Positions 41,090-49,274 of a stretch of 64,000 nucleotides of DNA are shown here, one piece after another. A program made the translations under genes and the position numbers. The stretch comes from Paeniglutamicibacter antarcticus_C. Lineage in GTDB: Bacteria; Actinomycetota; Actinomycetes; Actinomycetales; Micrococcaceae. The notes beneath the pieces were generated by a model. The model was not told where the DNA came from. It saw only the letters and a program-made list of their open reading frames with translations, and searched no databases. The stretch is taken from positions 1-64,000 of the forward strand of contig NZ_BAABLK010000006.1 of the NCBI RefSeq assembly GCF_039544305.1. Reading direction: 5' to 3'. How positions within the stretch are numbered: the first letter of the stretch is position 1; each line of letters begins with the position of its first letter.

Positions 41090-41641
41090 TTAGCGGACGG
41101 ATTCGCGGAAGTGCTCACGCAGCTTCTGCACATCCACATGAAGAGACTCGCCGTTGCGCAAGATGTTACTCTTCGCTCCCCCGGTGATCACGTCCAATGC
41201 CACCCGGATCAATGTTCCGTGCGCCACCGCAATGATCCGCTGGCCCTCGTGACGCTGGATCAAGTCATGGAGCACGAACAGTGCACGGTGTGCCACCCGT
41301 TCCTCCGGCTCCCCGGAGCCCAGCAGTGCATCGATCTGCGGGCGCGGAAGGTCACGGACCACTTCACCTTCGGCGTCGCCGTAGTTGCGCTCCTGAAGAC
41401 CAGTGATCCTTTCGGTCAATGCCAGGCCAAGATTCTGCCCGATCAACTCCGCGGTCTCCACCGCCCGCCCCAGCGTGGAGGAGACAAGGATGTCCCATGA
41501 ATCGGCACCGAGCCGCTGGCCCGCCGCGTGGGCCTGTGCGCGCCCCAGGTCGTTGAGCGGAATATCCGTTTGCCCCTGAAGGCGGCCCTCGGCGTTCCAT
41601 GCCGTTTCGCCGTGCCGAACCAAAACCAATGTTGCACTCAT
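41090..41641 (-). CDS. Histidine phosphatase family protein (phosphoglycerate-mutase-like)
   Basis: A 183-residue enzyme with the LVRHGETAWNAEGRLQG motif (His near residue 9 is the phospho-acceptor), TSLGRAVETAEL-type second block (STLGRAVETAELIG) and AVAHGTLIRVALD with the second catalytic His. The GpmB/CobC-like size suggests a phosphatase rather than glycolytic mutase. The start at ATG 41641 begins MSATLVLVRHGE; the frame extends upstream through the metY leader without a plausible start. It lies inside the island on the opposite strand and seems unrelated to sulfur. Confidence 0.88.
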   Translation of the reverse strand: MSATLVLVRHGETAWNAEGRLQGQTDIPLNDLGRAQAHAAGQRLGADSWDILVSSTLGRAVETAELIGQNLGLALTERITGLQERNYGDAEGEVVRDLPRPQIDALLGSGEPEERVAHRALFVLHDLIQRHEGQRIIAVAHGTLIRVALDVITGGAKSNILRNGESLHVDVQKLREHFRESVR

Positions 41642-41732
41642 GCCTCCAAGCTTACCCGGCGGGGCACGTCGGGTTTTTTGCCGCAGGATCTTCGACCACC
41701 GGCCCGTGGAGCGCAACTTGGGATCACAATCT

Positions 41733-41761
41733 TTGGACAACAACGGTTTTGTTGCCACAAT
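41733..41761 (+). promoter_or_regulatory. metY promoter with palindrome in the spacer
   Basis: TTGGAC (41733-41738) and CACAAT (41756-41761) are 17 bp apart, placing the start near 41768, five bases before the aptamer. The spacer is filled by a perfect palindrome CAACAA-CGGTT-TTGTTG (41738-41754), a likely repressor site in addition to the riboswitch. Confidence 0.6.
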
Positions 41762-41772
41762 GGAATGACGAT

Positions 41773-41866
41773 GACCATCCCGAGCGGCCGAGAGATCTGG
41801 TTCAATGACGCCGCAGCAACCTTCCACACTCCGGTGGACAAGGTGCTACCGCCAGAAACGATGGAG
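41773..41866 (+). promoter_or_regulatory. SAM-I type riboswitch of metY
   Basis: CCATC (41775-41779) pairs with GATGG (41860-41864). The core GCGGCCGAGAGATCTGG, TGACGCCGCAGCAACC, a TCC/GGA-containing P3 and GGTGCTACCGCC follow. Unlike three other copies, the gene starts 155 nt downstream. That space holds a nested hairpin, AACGGGCGC/GCGCCCGTT (41953-41997) around CACTG/CAGTG, just ahead of AAGGAG (42003-42008), a probable expression platform. Confidence 0.9.
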
Positions 41867-42021
41867 AATGCGCAAGCAATCTTTGGCACCGCCGTGATCC
41901 ATGGCGGCGCCGCATTGAACCCGGGAACAGGTCAGCCACCCACCACCGATATAACGGGCGCCTGCACTGCACTGGCAGTGAAGTCGGCGCGCCCGTTCAC
42001 GCAAGGAGTCAGCCACCGACC

Positions 42022-43395
42022 ATGACAGAACACGTTTTTGGGTTCCGCACGCGCGCACTGCATGCCGGCGGCACTCCGGATGCCGAGCACGGTTCCCGCG
42101 CCGTCCCGATCTACCAGACCACCTCGTTTGTCTTCAAAGACTCCGACGACGCCGCCAACCTCTTTGCACTGCAAAAGTACGGCAACATCTACTCACGCAT
42201 CGGCAACCCGACCGTGGCCGCTTTCGAGGAGCGCATCGCGTCCCTCGAAGGCGGAATCGGCGCGGTTGCCACCGGCTCGGGTATGGCAGCGGAGTTCATC
42301 ACCTTCGCAGCATTGGCCGGGGCCGGGGACCACATCGTGGCTTCCTCCAAGCTCTACGGCGGCACCATCACCCAGCTGGATGTGACCTTGCGCCGATTCG
42401 GCGTGGAAACCACGTTCATCGATTCCACCGATCCGGCGGAGTTCGCCGCGGCCATCCGGGAAAACACCAAGGCGCTGTACACCGAGGTGGTGGCCAACCC
42501 CTCGGGTGACATCGCTGATCTCAAGGGCCTGGCCGAGGTGGCGCAGGCAGCGGGCATCCCCCTGGTCGTCGACTCCACGCTGACCCCTCCTTACTTGTTG
42601 CGGCCCATCGAACATGGAGCGGATATCGTGATCCACTCCGCCACCAAGTTCCTTGGCGGCCATGGGACCACCCTTGGCGGGGTCGTGGTGGAGGCCGGAA
42701 CGTTCAATTGGGGCAACGGCAACTTCCCCACGATGACCGAACCGGTCGCCGCTTACGGGAATGTCTCCTGGTGGGATAACTTCGGCGAGTACGGCTTCTT
42801 GACCAAGCTGCGCAGCGAGCAGCTGCGCGACATCGGCCCGGCATTGCCGGCCCAGTCCGCGTTCCAGCTGCTGCAGGGCGTAGAGACCCTGCCCCAACGC
42901 ATGGACTCGCACCTGACCAACGCCAAAGCCGTGGCCAAATGGCTCGCCGCCGATGAACGCATCAGCTACGTGAACTTCGCTGGCCTGGAATCGCACCCGC
43001 ACCACAAGCGGGCCAAGGAGCTACTGCCCCTGGGCGTCGGCTCGGTCTTCAGTTTCGGGGTCAAGGGCGGCCGCGCCGCCGGGACCGCATTCATCGAAGC
43101 GCTGCAGCTGGCCAGCCACCTGGCCAACATCGGGGATGTTCGCACCTTGGTGCTGCACCCGGCATCCACCACACACCAACAACTCAGTACCGAGCAGCTG
43201 GCAGCCGCCGGCGTCGCGGAGGACCTGATCCGCCTCTCGGTTGGCTTGGAGGACATCGAAGACATCCTCTGGGACCTGGACCAGGCACTGACCGCCTCAC
43301 AACGGGTGGCCGATGCCCCGGAGCAGGAAGCCCGTGAAGGGGCGGCATGCTCCATTGATGCCGCCCGCCCAGCGGCCATGACGGGAGCCAACTGA
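42022..43395 (+). CDS. metY: O-acetylhomoserine aminocarboxypropyltransferase (sulfhydrylase)
   Basis: A 457-residue PLP enzyme of the Cys/Met metabolism family. FGFRTRALHAGGTPDAEHGSR-type start, YSRIGNPTV (about 54-62), the PLP lysine K209 in HSATKFLGGHGTTLGG, and RTLVLHPASTTHQQLS near 375 identify MetY rather than MetB/MetC. It makes homocysteine (or methionine) from O-acetylhomoserine and sulfide (or methanethiol), releasing acetate. It is controlled by a SAM riboswitch. Its TGA overlaps the next ATG, coupling it to a CoA-binding-domain protein. The tail after about residue 440 is Ala-rich and variable. Confidence 0.93.
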   Translation: MTEHVFGFRTRALHAGGTPDAEHGSRAVPIYQTTSFVFKDSDDAANLFALQKYGNIYSRIGNPTVAAFEERIASLEGGIGAVATGSGMAAEFITFAALAGAGDHIVASSKLYGGTITQLDVTLRRFGVETTFIDSTDPAEFAAAIRENTKALYTEVVANPSGDIADLKGLAEVAQAAGIPLVVDSTLTPPYLLRPIEHGADIVIHSATKFLGGHGTTLGGVVVEAGTFNWGNGNFPTMTEPVAAYGNVSWWDNFGEYGFLTKLRSEQLRDIGPALPAQSAFQLLQGVETLPQRMDSHLTNAKAVAKWLAADERISYVNFAGLESHPHHKRAKELLPLGVGSVFSFGVKGGRAAGTAFIEALQLASHLANIGDVRTLVLHPASTTHQQLSTEQLAAAGVAEDLIRLSVGLEDIEDILWDLDQALTASQRVADAPEQEAREGAACSIDAARPAAMTGAN

Positions 43396-43895
43396 TGTCC
43401 AACGCCATCGAAACCCGCAACTGGGTCGGACCGAACGCCGCCGAACGCCTGGAACTGTTGCGCACCACTACCTCGATCGCGATCGTTGGAGCATCGAACA
43501 AGCCTTCACGTGCCAGCTACTTCGTGGCCACGTACCTGCTTTCCTCTTCGAAGTACAAGGTCTACTTCGTGAACCCGGTGCTCAATGAGATCCTGGGCCA
43601 GCCGGTCTACAAGTCACTTGCCGACCTGCCCGAGGTCCCGGACCTCGTCGAGGTGTTCCGCAAGTACGACGATTTGCTCGGCGTGCTGGACGAATCGTTG
43701 GCTGTGGGGGCCAAGACCCTGTGGCTGCAGCTGGGTTCCTGGCACGAGGAGGTTGCGGCAAAGGCCGAGGCCAACGGCATAAACGTGGTCATGGACCGCT
43801 GCGTGAAGATCGAGCATGCCCGATTCCACGGTGGGCTGCGCCTGGCCGGATTCAACACCGGAGTCATTTCCTCCAAGCGGCAACTGCTCGCCTGA
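43395..43895 (+). CDS. CoA-binding-domain protein coupled to metY
   Basis: A 166-residue relative of the protein at 23377 with SIAIVGASNKPSRASYFVATYL (CoA loop near 28-49), YFVNPVLNEILGQPVYKSLADLP, TLWLQLGSWHEEVAAKAEANGINVVMDRCVKIEHAR. The family cysteine is present as D-R-C-V-K. The C-terminal extension GGLRLAGFNTGVISSKR is absent from the paralog. One-base stop/start overlap with metY indicates matched expression, so a role in homocysteine synthesis, acyl-CoA sensing or persulfide handling is possible. No function is established. Confidence 0.8.
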   Translation: MSNAIETRNWVGPNAAERLELLRTTTSIAIVGASNKPSRASYFVATYLLSSSKYKVYFVNPVLNEILGQPVYKSLADLPEVPDLVEVFRKYDDLLGVLDESLAVGAKTLWLQLGSWHEEVAAKAEANGINVVMDRCVKIEHARFHGGLRLAGFNTGVISSKRQLLA

Positions 43896-43910
43896 GCCTG
43901 TGCGCATCAG

Positions 43911-43951
43911 GCAAGAAGGGTCGGTACCCGACGGGCACTGACCCTTCTTGT
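43911..43951. terminator. Bidirectional terminator after the metY operon
   Basis: CAAGAAGGGTC (43912-43922) pairs perfectly with GACCCTTCTTG (43940-43950). It separates the metY operon from the convergent gene at 44001. There is no long T-run. Confidence 0.65.
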
Positions 43952-44000
43952 CCCCGCGACAGGTGTCTCGCGACACGCAGCTCTTAGCCGTGCAGGATTC

Positions 44001-44387
44001 CTACCACGCGGCGTCCTCCTCGTCATCGGCCTCGGACACCCCGAGGGAGGGCTGCTGGTTCGCGTCGAACTCGGCCCAGGCCTCGACGAAGCCCAGGATG
44101 TCCTCGAGCGTCTCTTCTTCCTCGTCTCCGAGCTGCTCCACGGCCTCTGGCGTGTCCAGGATCAGGGCGATGGCGACTGCCGGGTGCTCCTCGAAGTGGT
44201 CGGTGGGCGCGTATTCGGTATTGAACGTCAGGGTCTTGCTCTGTCCGTAAAGCTCGATGAACGCCCGCACGGCCGCCAGAACCCGGGAAAGATCCAGTCC
44301 GGTCAACGAGTCGTTGTAGGCCTGGGCCGTTGCATCGGCCCAGGCCTCGATGATCGATTCGGTCATTTGTGTGTCTGAATTTCCCAC
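44001..44387 (-). CDS. Acidic hypothetical protein
   Basis: A 128-residue soluble protein I cannot assign to a family. It is strongly acidic, with QLGDEEEETLEDILGF and a terminal EADDEEDAAW, and predicted mostly helical. No signal peptide, cysteine or metal motif is seen. GTG 44387 has AGGATC upstream; an in-frame ATG at 44366 (MTESIIEAW) is a possible shorter start. Gene-like codon use and tight fit between two neighbours support it as real. Confidence 0.6.
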   Translation of the reverse strand: MGNSDTQMTESIIEAWADATAQAYNDSLTGLDLSRVLAAVRAFIELYGQSKTLTFNTEYAPTDHFEEHPAVAIALILDTPEAVEQLGDEEEETLEDILGFVEAWAEFDANQQPSLGVSEADDEEDAAW

Positions 44388-44513
44388 TGCTGATCCTGCC
44401 TCTTGACGGTTGCTTCGAGAGTCAACACTAGTGCGCGGGGTCCGCCGCGTATATGCGGAAAAGTGTGAAATTGGCCCGGTTCCTAGCTGCCTCCCGTGGC
44501 GGTATCGGACTGC

Positions 44514-45293
44514 CTAGAGCCGGCGGTTGGCCAGCACCGGCAGGTACTCCCGCACCTCGTCGATGCGGCGACGGGTGACATCGGCGGTCACCAGGGCCTC
44601 CGCGTCATCGCCCAGATACTCGATCGGCACTCCCATGGGGTCAAGGATCGCCGAGTGGCCGATGGTGTGGCTGGAGCTGGTGCCGGCCGCGGCAACCCAC
44701 ACCGTGTTTTCAATGGCGCGTGCCCGCAACAGCGTTTCCCAGTGCTCGATCTTGTGCTCGCCCTTGAACCAGGCGGCCGGAACCAGCAAGACCTCGGCGC
44801 CGGCGTTGACCAGCCTTCGGGCAACTTCAGGGAAACGCAAGTCGTAGCAGGTCAGCACGCCGACCTGCAGTCCTGCAATCTCAAAGACCGGGATCTGGCC
44901 GACGTCTCCGGCCTTGATCGACCGGGACTCCTGGTAGGAAAAAGCGTCATAGAGGTGGATTTTGCGGTAGGTGCCCATGATTGCACCGTCGGCCGCCAGC
45001 ACCGCCAAGGTGTTGTAGGGCAGGTCGTCGTCGCTTTGCTCGTATCCGCCGGCCACGATGGCAACGCTGTTTTCGGCGGCCAAGAAGGAAAGCTTCTGGA
45101 CGAACTTGGTCCAGTTTCCCTCGATGGCGGCATTCAAGGGACCGGTGACCTTGGAAACAGCCAGCATCGCTTCTTCGGGGAACAGCACTAGGTCGGCGTC
45201 CTCGGCCTTCGCCTGGGCTACCAACCGTTCAATGGTTTCCAAGTTGTCGGTGACGGAGCCGGTGGGTGCGAACTGACCAACGCTGACCTTCAT
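44514..45293 (-). CDS. Carbon-nitrogen hydrolase (nitrilase superfamily)
   Basis: A 259-residue enzyme with the Glu-Lys-Cys triad: E40 in LFPEEAML, Lys in TYRKIHLYD (about 111-119) and Cys in GVLTCYDLRFPEVARR (about 144-159). Length and the YDLRFPE context resemble omega-amidase/NIT2-type and related amidases, which act on keto-acid amides, including those of methionine salvage. The exact substrate cannot be assigned. It begins ATG 45293 behind GAAGGGAA and is divergent from the MFS gene. Confidence 0.85.
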   Translation of the reverse strand: MKVSVGQFAPTGSVTDNLETIERLVAQAKAEDADLVLFPEEAMLAVSKVTGPLNAAIEGNWTKFVQKLSFLAAENSVAIVAGGYEQSDDDLPYNTLAVLAADGAIMGTYRKIHLYDAFSYQESRSIKAGDVGQIPVFEIAGLQVGVLTCYDLRFPEVARRLVNAGAEVLLVPAAWFKGEHKIEHWETLLRARAIENTVWVAAAGTSSSHTIGHSAILDPMGVPIEYLGDDAEALVTADVTRRRIDEVREYLPVLANRRL

Positions 45294-45390
45294 GGCGATT
45301 CCCTTCGTTGCGGAGTGCTTGGAACCAGCCTAACGACAATCACCCATCCGGTGGATCCATTGCTCCGGTTTTCGCCGTAGCCTGAGAATT

Positions 45391-47021
45391 GTGACGAGGA
45401 AACCCGAAAAAAAGTGGTTGGCGCTGGCTGTCCTTGCTGGAGCCCTGGCGTTGATCGTGCTCGATGGAACCATCGTCGGGGTTTCACTGCCCAGCATGAT
45501 CCAGGACCTGGACATGGACCTGACACAGGCCCAATGGATCAATTCGCTCTACTCCGTGGTCTTGGCGGCATTGCTGATGACCGCCGGTCGCCTCGGGACC
45601 GGGTGGGACGACGACGCCTGTTGGCCCTGGGCGTCGGGCTCTTCGTTCTCGGCAGCCTCAGTGCCGCATTGGCCTCCGGGCCCGGGCCGTTGATCGCATC
45701 ACGCGCAATCCAGGGCATCGGCGGGGCCGCGGTGCTTCCCTCGACGCTCTCGAGCATGAACTCCATCTTCCGGGGCAAGGAACGCGCGGCGGCCTTTGGC
45801 GTCTGGGGCGCTGTCATGTCCGGTGCCGCGGCCATCGGCCCGCTGGCAGGCGGGGCGTTCACCACCTATCTTGATTGGCGTTGGATCTTCTGGGTGAACC
45901 TGCCCCTGGGGGTGTTGGTCATCCTGGGGATCTGGCGCTACGTTCCGGAAACCCGGGAGGCCCAGGCCAATCGCGGAGCTGACATACTGGGCGCGCTGAT
46001 CAGCGCGGTGGGGTTCGGGCTGCTGGTGTTCGTGCTGATCGAGGGCCCGAGCTGGGGTTGGCTCAGACCTCGCACCGGGGTCGATGTCGGCCCGTTGCAT
46101 TGGCCGGCCGATGCCGCCGTGTCACTGATCCCGGTCCTGGGCGTGATGGCCCTGGCCTGCCTGGGTGCATTCATCGGCTGGGAGCTGCGACGGGCGAGGA
46201 AGAACCAAAGCACGTTGCTCGACCTATCACTCTTCTCCTATTCGACGTTCTCCTGGGGAAACGCCACGGCCACCATGGTGGCCATGGGCGAGTTCGGGCT
46301 GCTGCTGGTTTTGCCGCTGTACTTGATCAACGTCCTGGGCACCGATCCCATGGGTGCCGGTTTGATCCTGGCGGGCATGGCGGCCGGCGCGTTCCTCTCC
46401 GGTGCGATGGCCCGGCACCTGGCCGAACGACTGGGAGCCGACCGGGTCGTAGTGCTCGGGTTGGGCATGGAGATCGTGGGCGTCGTGGCTCTCGTGCTGG
46501 TCCTGGGGGCCGGGGCACCCTTGCTACCGCTGGTGGCGTTCCTGGTGCTCTACGGACTGGGACTCGGCTTGGCCTCCGCGCAACTGACCAGCACCGTGCT
46601 GCGAGACATTCCAACCAGCGCCTCGGGGCAGGGCTCGGCAACCCAAAGCACCGTGCGGCAGCTGGGCGCCGGGTTCGGCACCGCGATTGCCGGCAGTGTG
46701 CTTGCCATCGCCACGACCCATGCGGCGGTAACGAACCTGGGGGTGTTGGCCCTGCCGGGGATCAACGCCACCGACTGGGCACAACGCCTCAGCGACTCCG
46801 CCGGCGGGTTGATCCCGCTGGTGCTGCACACCGATGCCGGCGCGGAATTCGGCGAGCACACCGCACAGGTCGCTGGGGTCATGTCCGACGCATTTACCAC
46901 CGGTGTCCAAGCCGCAATGGTCGCCGCTGCCGTTTGCCTGGCCATTGGTTGGCTCGGTTCGCTCGAGGTCAGCCGGGCCGCCCGGCGCAAGCCCGGGGCG
47001 CACACCGCGACAGAACGCTGA
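45391..47021 (+). pseudogene. Frameshifted MFS exporter (DHA2, EmrB/QacA type)
   Basis: The first frame from GTG 45391 gives span 1 (LALAVLAGALALIVLDGTIVGVSLP) in family style and the motif A start TAGRLG, then breaks. The second frame continues with RVGRRRLLALGVGLFVLGSL through about 12 more spans to 47021. Restoring one G in the GGG run at 45596-45598 (to GGGG) gives the expected motif A GRLGDRVGRRR, so a single-base loss in a homopolymer is the cause. The joined protein would be 543 residues with 14 spans, typical of proton-driven multidrug exporters. Either a recent inactivation or a sequencing error. Confidence 0.85.
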
Positions 47022-47027
47022 AAACAC

Positions 47028-47090
47028 CAAGGGCGTGATGCCGGTACCAGCGAAAATCCATCCGCCCGGTGTCAGCACCACGCCCTTGGC
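47028..47090. repeat. Inverted repeat between convergent MFS and purA genes
   Basis: CCAAGGGCGTG (47028-47038) and CACGCCCTTGG (47080-47090) are perfect complements separated by 41 bases. It may act as a terminator for both genes, although the loop is long and there is no T-run. Confidence 0.45.
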
Positions 47091-47102
47091 GTGTGTTTGG
47101 TG

Positions 47103-48392
47103 TCAGTCGTTGATCAGGTCGTGGCGAACGATCGTCTGTTCGCGATCCGGTCCAACACCGATAGCCGAGATGCGGGTCCCGCTAATGGCCTCGAGCGCCA
47201 GCACATAGTTACGCGCGTTTTCCGGCAGGTCCTCCATTGTCCGGGCACCGGTGATGTCCTCGGTCCAGCCATCGAAGTACTCGAAGATCGGCTTGGCGTG
47301 GTGAAAATCGGTTTGCGTCATCGGCATTTCGTCGTGGCGCACCCCATCCACGTCATAGGCCACGCACACCGGGATCTTCTCGATGTTCGACAGTACGTCG
47401 AGCTTGGTGACGAAGTAGTCGGTAAAGCCGTTCACGCGCGAGGCCTGGCGTGCCAGGACCGCGTCGTACCAGCCGCAGCGACGTGGCCGTCCGGTGTTCA
47501 CACCGAATTCGCCACCCGTCTTCTGCAGGTATTCACCTATGTCATCAAACAATTCGGTGGGGAACGGCCCGGCACCAACACGAGTCGTGTAGGCCTTGAT
47601 GATGCCAATCGACCGGCTGATCCGGGTCGGGCCGATGCCCGATCCCACGGATGCTCCGCCGGCGGTCGGGTTCGACGAAGTGACGAACGGGTAGGTGCCG
47701 TGGTCGACGTCGAGGAACGTTGCCTGGCCGCCTTCCATGAGCACGACCTTGCCGGCATCCAATGCGTTGTTCAGCTCAAGGGTGGCGTCGATGACCATCG
47801 GACGCAGCCGTTCGGCGAAAGACAGGAAGTACTCGACGATCTCGTCGATCTCGACGCTGCGACGGTTGTAGACCTTGACCAGGAGTTCGTTCTTCTGGCG
47901 CAGTGCACCCTCGACCTTTTGGCGCAGGATCGATTCGTCGAAGACGTCCTGGACACGGATGCCGAGGCGTCCGATCTTGTCCATGTAGGCCGGGCCGATG
48001 CCGCGGCCAGTGGTGCCGATGGCACGCTTGCCCAGGAAACGTTCGGTGACCTTGTCCATGGTCTGGTGGTACGGGGCGACCAGGTGTGCGTTGGCCGAAA
48101 CCCGCAACTTGGAGGTGTCTGCTCCGCGTGCTTCGAGTCCGTCGACCTCTTCGAAGAGCGCCTCAAGGTTCACGACGCAGCCGTTGCCGATGATCGGGAT
48201 CGCGTTGGGCGAAAGAATTCCGGCGGGAAGGAGCTTGAGCTCATACTTTTCACCGCCAACGACGACCGTATGTCCGGCGTTGTTGCCGCCGTTTGGCTTG
48301 ACTACGTAGTCGACCTGGCCACCCAAAAGATCTGTGGCCTTGCCCTTGCCTTCGTCGCCCCATTGGGCTCCGACGATCACGATTGCTGGCAT
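47103..48392 (-). CDS. purA: Adenylosuccinate synthetase
   Basis: A 429-residue GTP-dependent enzyme joining IMP and aspartate in AMP synthesis. GAQWGDEGKGKATDLL (about 8-23) holds the catalytic Asp and P-loop, NGGNNAGHTVV the IMP-binding residues with catalytic His, GTTGRGIGPAYMDK and GRPRRCGWYDAV the later signatures. Length is standard. The start at ATG 48392 begins MPAIVIVGAQWGDEG; the longer open frame is not family-like. Together with purSQL at 15 kb it is a second purine locus in the window. Confidence 0.96.
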   Translation of the reverse strand: MPAIVIVGAQWGDEGKGKATDLLGGQVDYVVKPNGGNNAGHTVVVGGEKYELKLLPAGILSPNAIPIIGNGCVVNLEALFEEVDGLEARGADTSKLRVSANAHLVAPYHQTMDKVTERFLGKRAIGTTGRGIGPAYMDKIGRLGIRVQDVFDESILRQKVEGALRQKNELLVKVYNRRSVEIDEIVEYFLSFAERLRPMVIDATLELNNALDAGKVVLMEGGQATFLDVDHGTYPFVTSSNPTAGGASVGSGIGPTRISRSIGIIKAYTTRVGAGPFPTELFDDIGEYLQKTGGEFGVNTGRPRRCGWYDAVLARQASRVNGFTDYFVTKLDVLSNIEKIPVCVAYDVDGVRHDEMPMTQTDFHHAKPIFEYFDGWTEDITGARTMEDLPENARNYVLALEAISGTRISAIGVGPDREQTIVRHDLIND

Positions 48393-48560
48393 GGGATCCT
48401 CCCCCTTGCTCGATTCAGCGCGGCCGGCGCAATGCCGGGTCCCGGCGGTGCCGGGCGCAGAAATGCCCCTCGCTCTTCGATTGGCCCAAGCATGGATCAG
48501 GAAGAACAATAAGGGGCTCTTACCTCACGAGTTTACCCGATGAAGCATCGATGAGTGGAT

Positions 48561-48920
48561 TTAGGCCTTTTGGGGCTCGCCTTCTGCCTTGATCGCCGCA
48601 TTTAATGCGGCCCGCATGAGTGACTCCCAGTGTTCCAATGAACTTTCGGGGACCGACACCCAGTCACGGTATGGCCGGCCTTGGCCGGAGAGATCGAAAA
48701 GGACGGCTCCAGGATAGCTCATGGCGGTGGCCATGGATTCGCTGTCACGCCCGACCTTGAACCCCATGGAGTCTTCGAGCAGGCAGGCAATCGCCTTGGA
48801 CCCGTACTTCAAGGCATCCTTGCCAAACATCTTTCCGACTTCCACGTCCTCGCCGAGCAAGGCGCGGGCGAGCCGTTGGAACTCGTTCATGGCCTCTGGT
48901 GTTGGGAATTGCATACTCAT
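48561..48920 (-). CDS. TfoX N-terminal-domain-like protein
   Basis: A 119-residue protein: PTPEAMNEFQRLARALLG, KMFGKDALKYGSKAIACLLEDSMGFKVG, then SYPGAVLFDLSGQGRPYRDWVSVPE. The order MFG - iacll - fkv - Y/F - P-w-v-P resembles the TfoX/Sxy N-terminal domain, which here occurs alone. Function unknown. ATG 48920 is preceded by AAAGGGGAG; the reading frame stays open to 49034 but the extra part lacks family character. It is downstream of a 354-bp gap. Confidence 0.6.
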   Translation of the reverse strand: MSMQFPTPEAMNEFQRLARALLGEDVEVGKMFGKDALKYGSKAIACLLEDSMGFKVGRDSESMATAMSYPGAVLFDLSGQGRPYRDWVSVPESSLEHWESLMRAALNAAIKAEGEPQKA

Positions 48921-49274
48921 GACCCCATCAAACTCCCCTTTGGGTGTTTCGTCGAGAGGTTTGGACGCAGGGCTTTCCCCAACGACGTCGGGATCACGGC
49001 CCTGATGCCTGATGCGCAACCACCAAAACGGCACCAGGAACGTTCCCCCTGCGCTGCGATCCTGTGCGAATGTCCAAAAATTTTAGACTGCCAGCGAAGC
49101 GCCGGGCAATAAAGCGGCCCCGTGTCGCGGCCAAGAGACCGCTCACCGATGACGCGAAGAAGATTTCCAGTCGATCCAGAAAATAGATCATCGTCTTGGT
49201 CGAAGGCAAGCTGTGTGTTCTGGGGCGGCCGTGCCGGAGGCGGTTATATCCGTTGCCGCCATAGACTGGGTTCC
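48921..49274. other. 354-bp intergenic region
   Basis: Between the divergent TfoX-like and TetR genes. No gene or RNA recognised. Near the TetR start, GGCGG-N12-CCGCC (49239-49260) surrounds TTATAT (49244-49249), a plausible -10 inside an operator for TetR autoregulation. Confidence 0.35.

Noticed and set aside
45391..47021. Two separate transporter genes
   Set aside because: The two frames join into one standard MFS protein when one G is restored, so a single frameshifted gene is the simpler reading.
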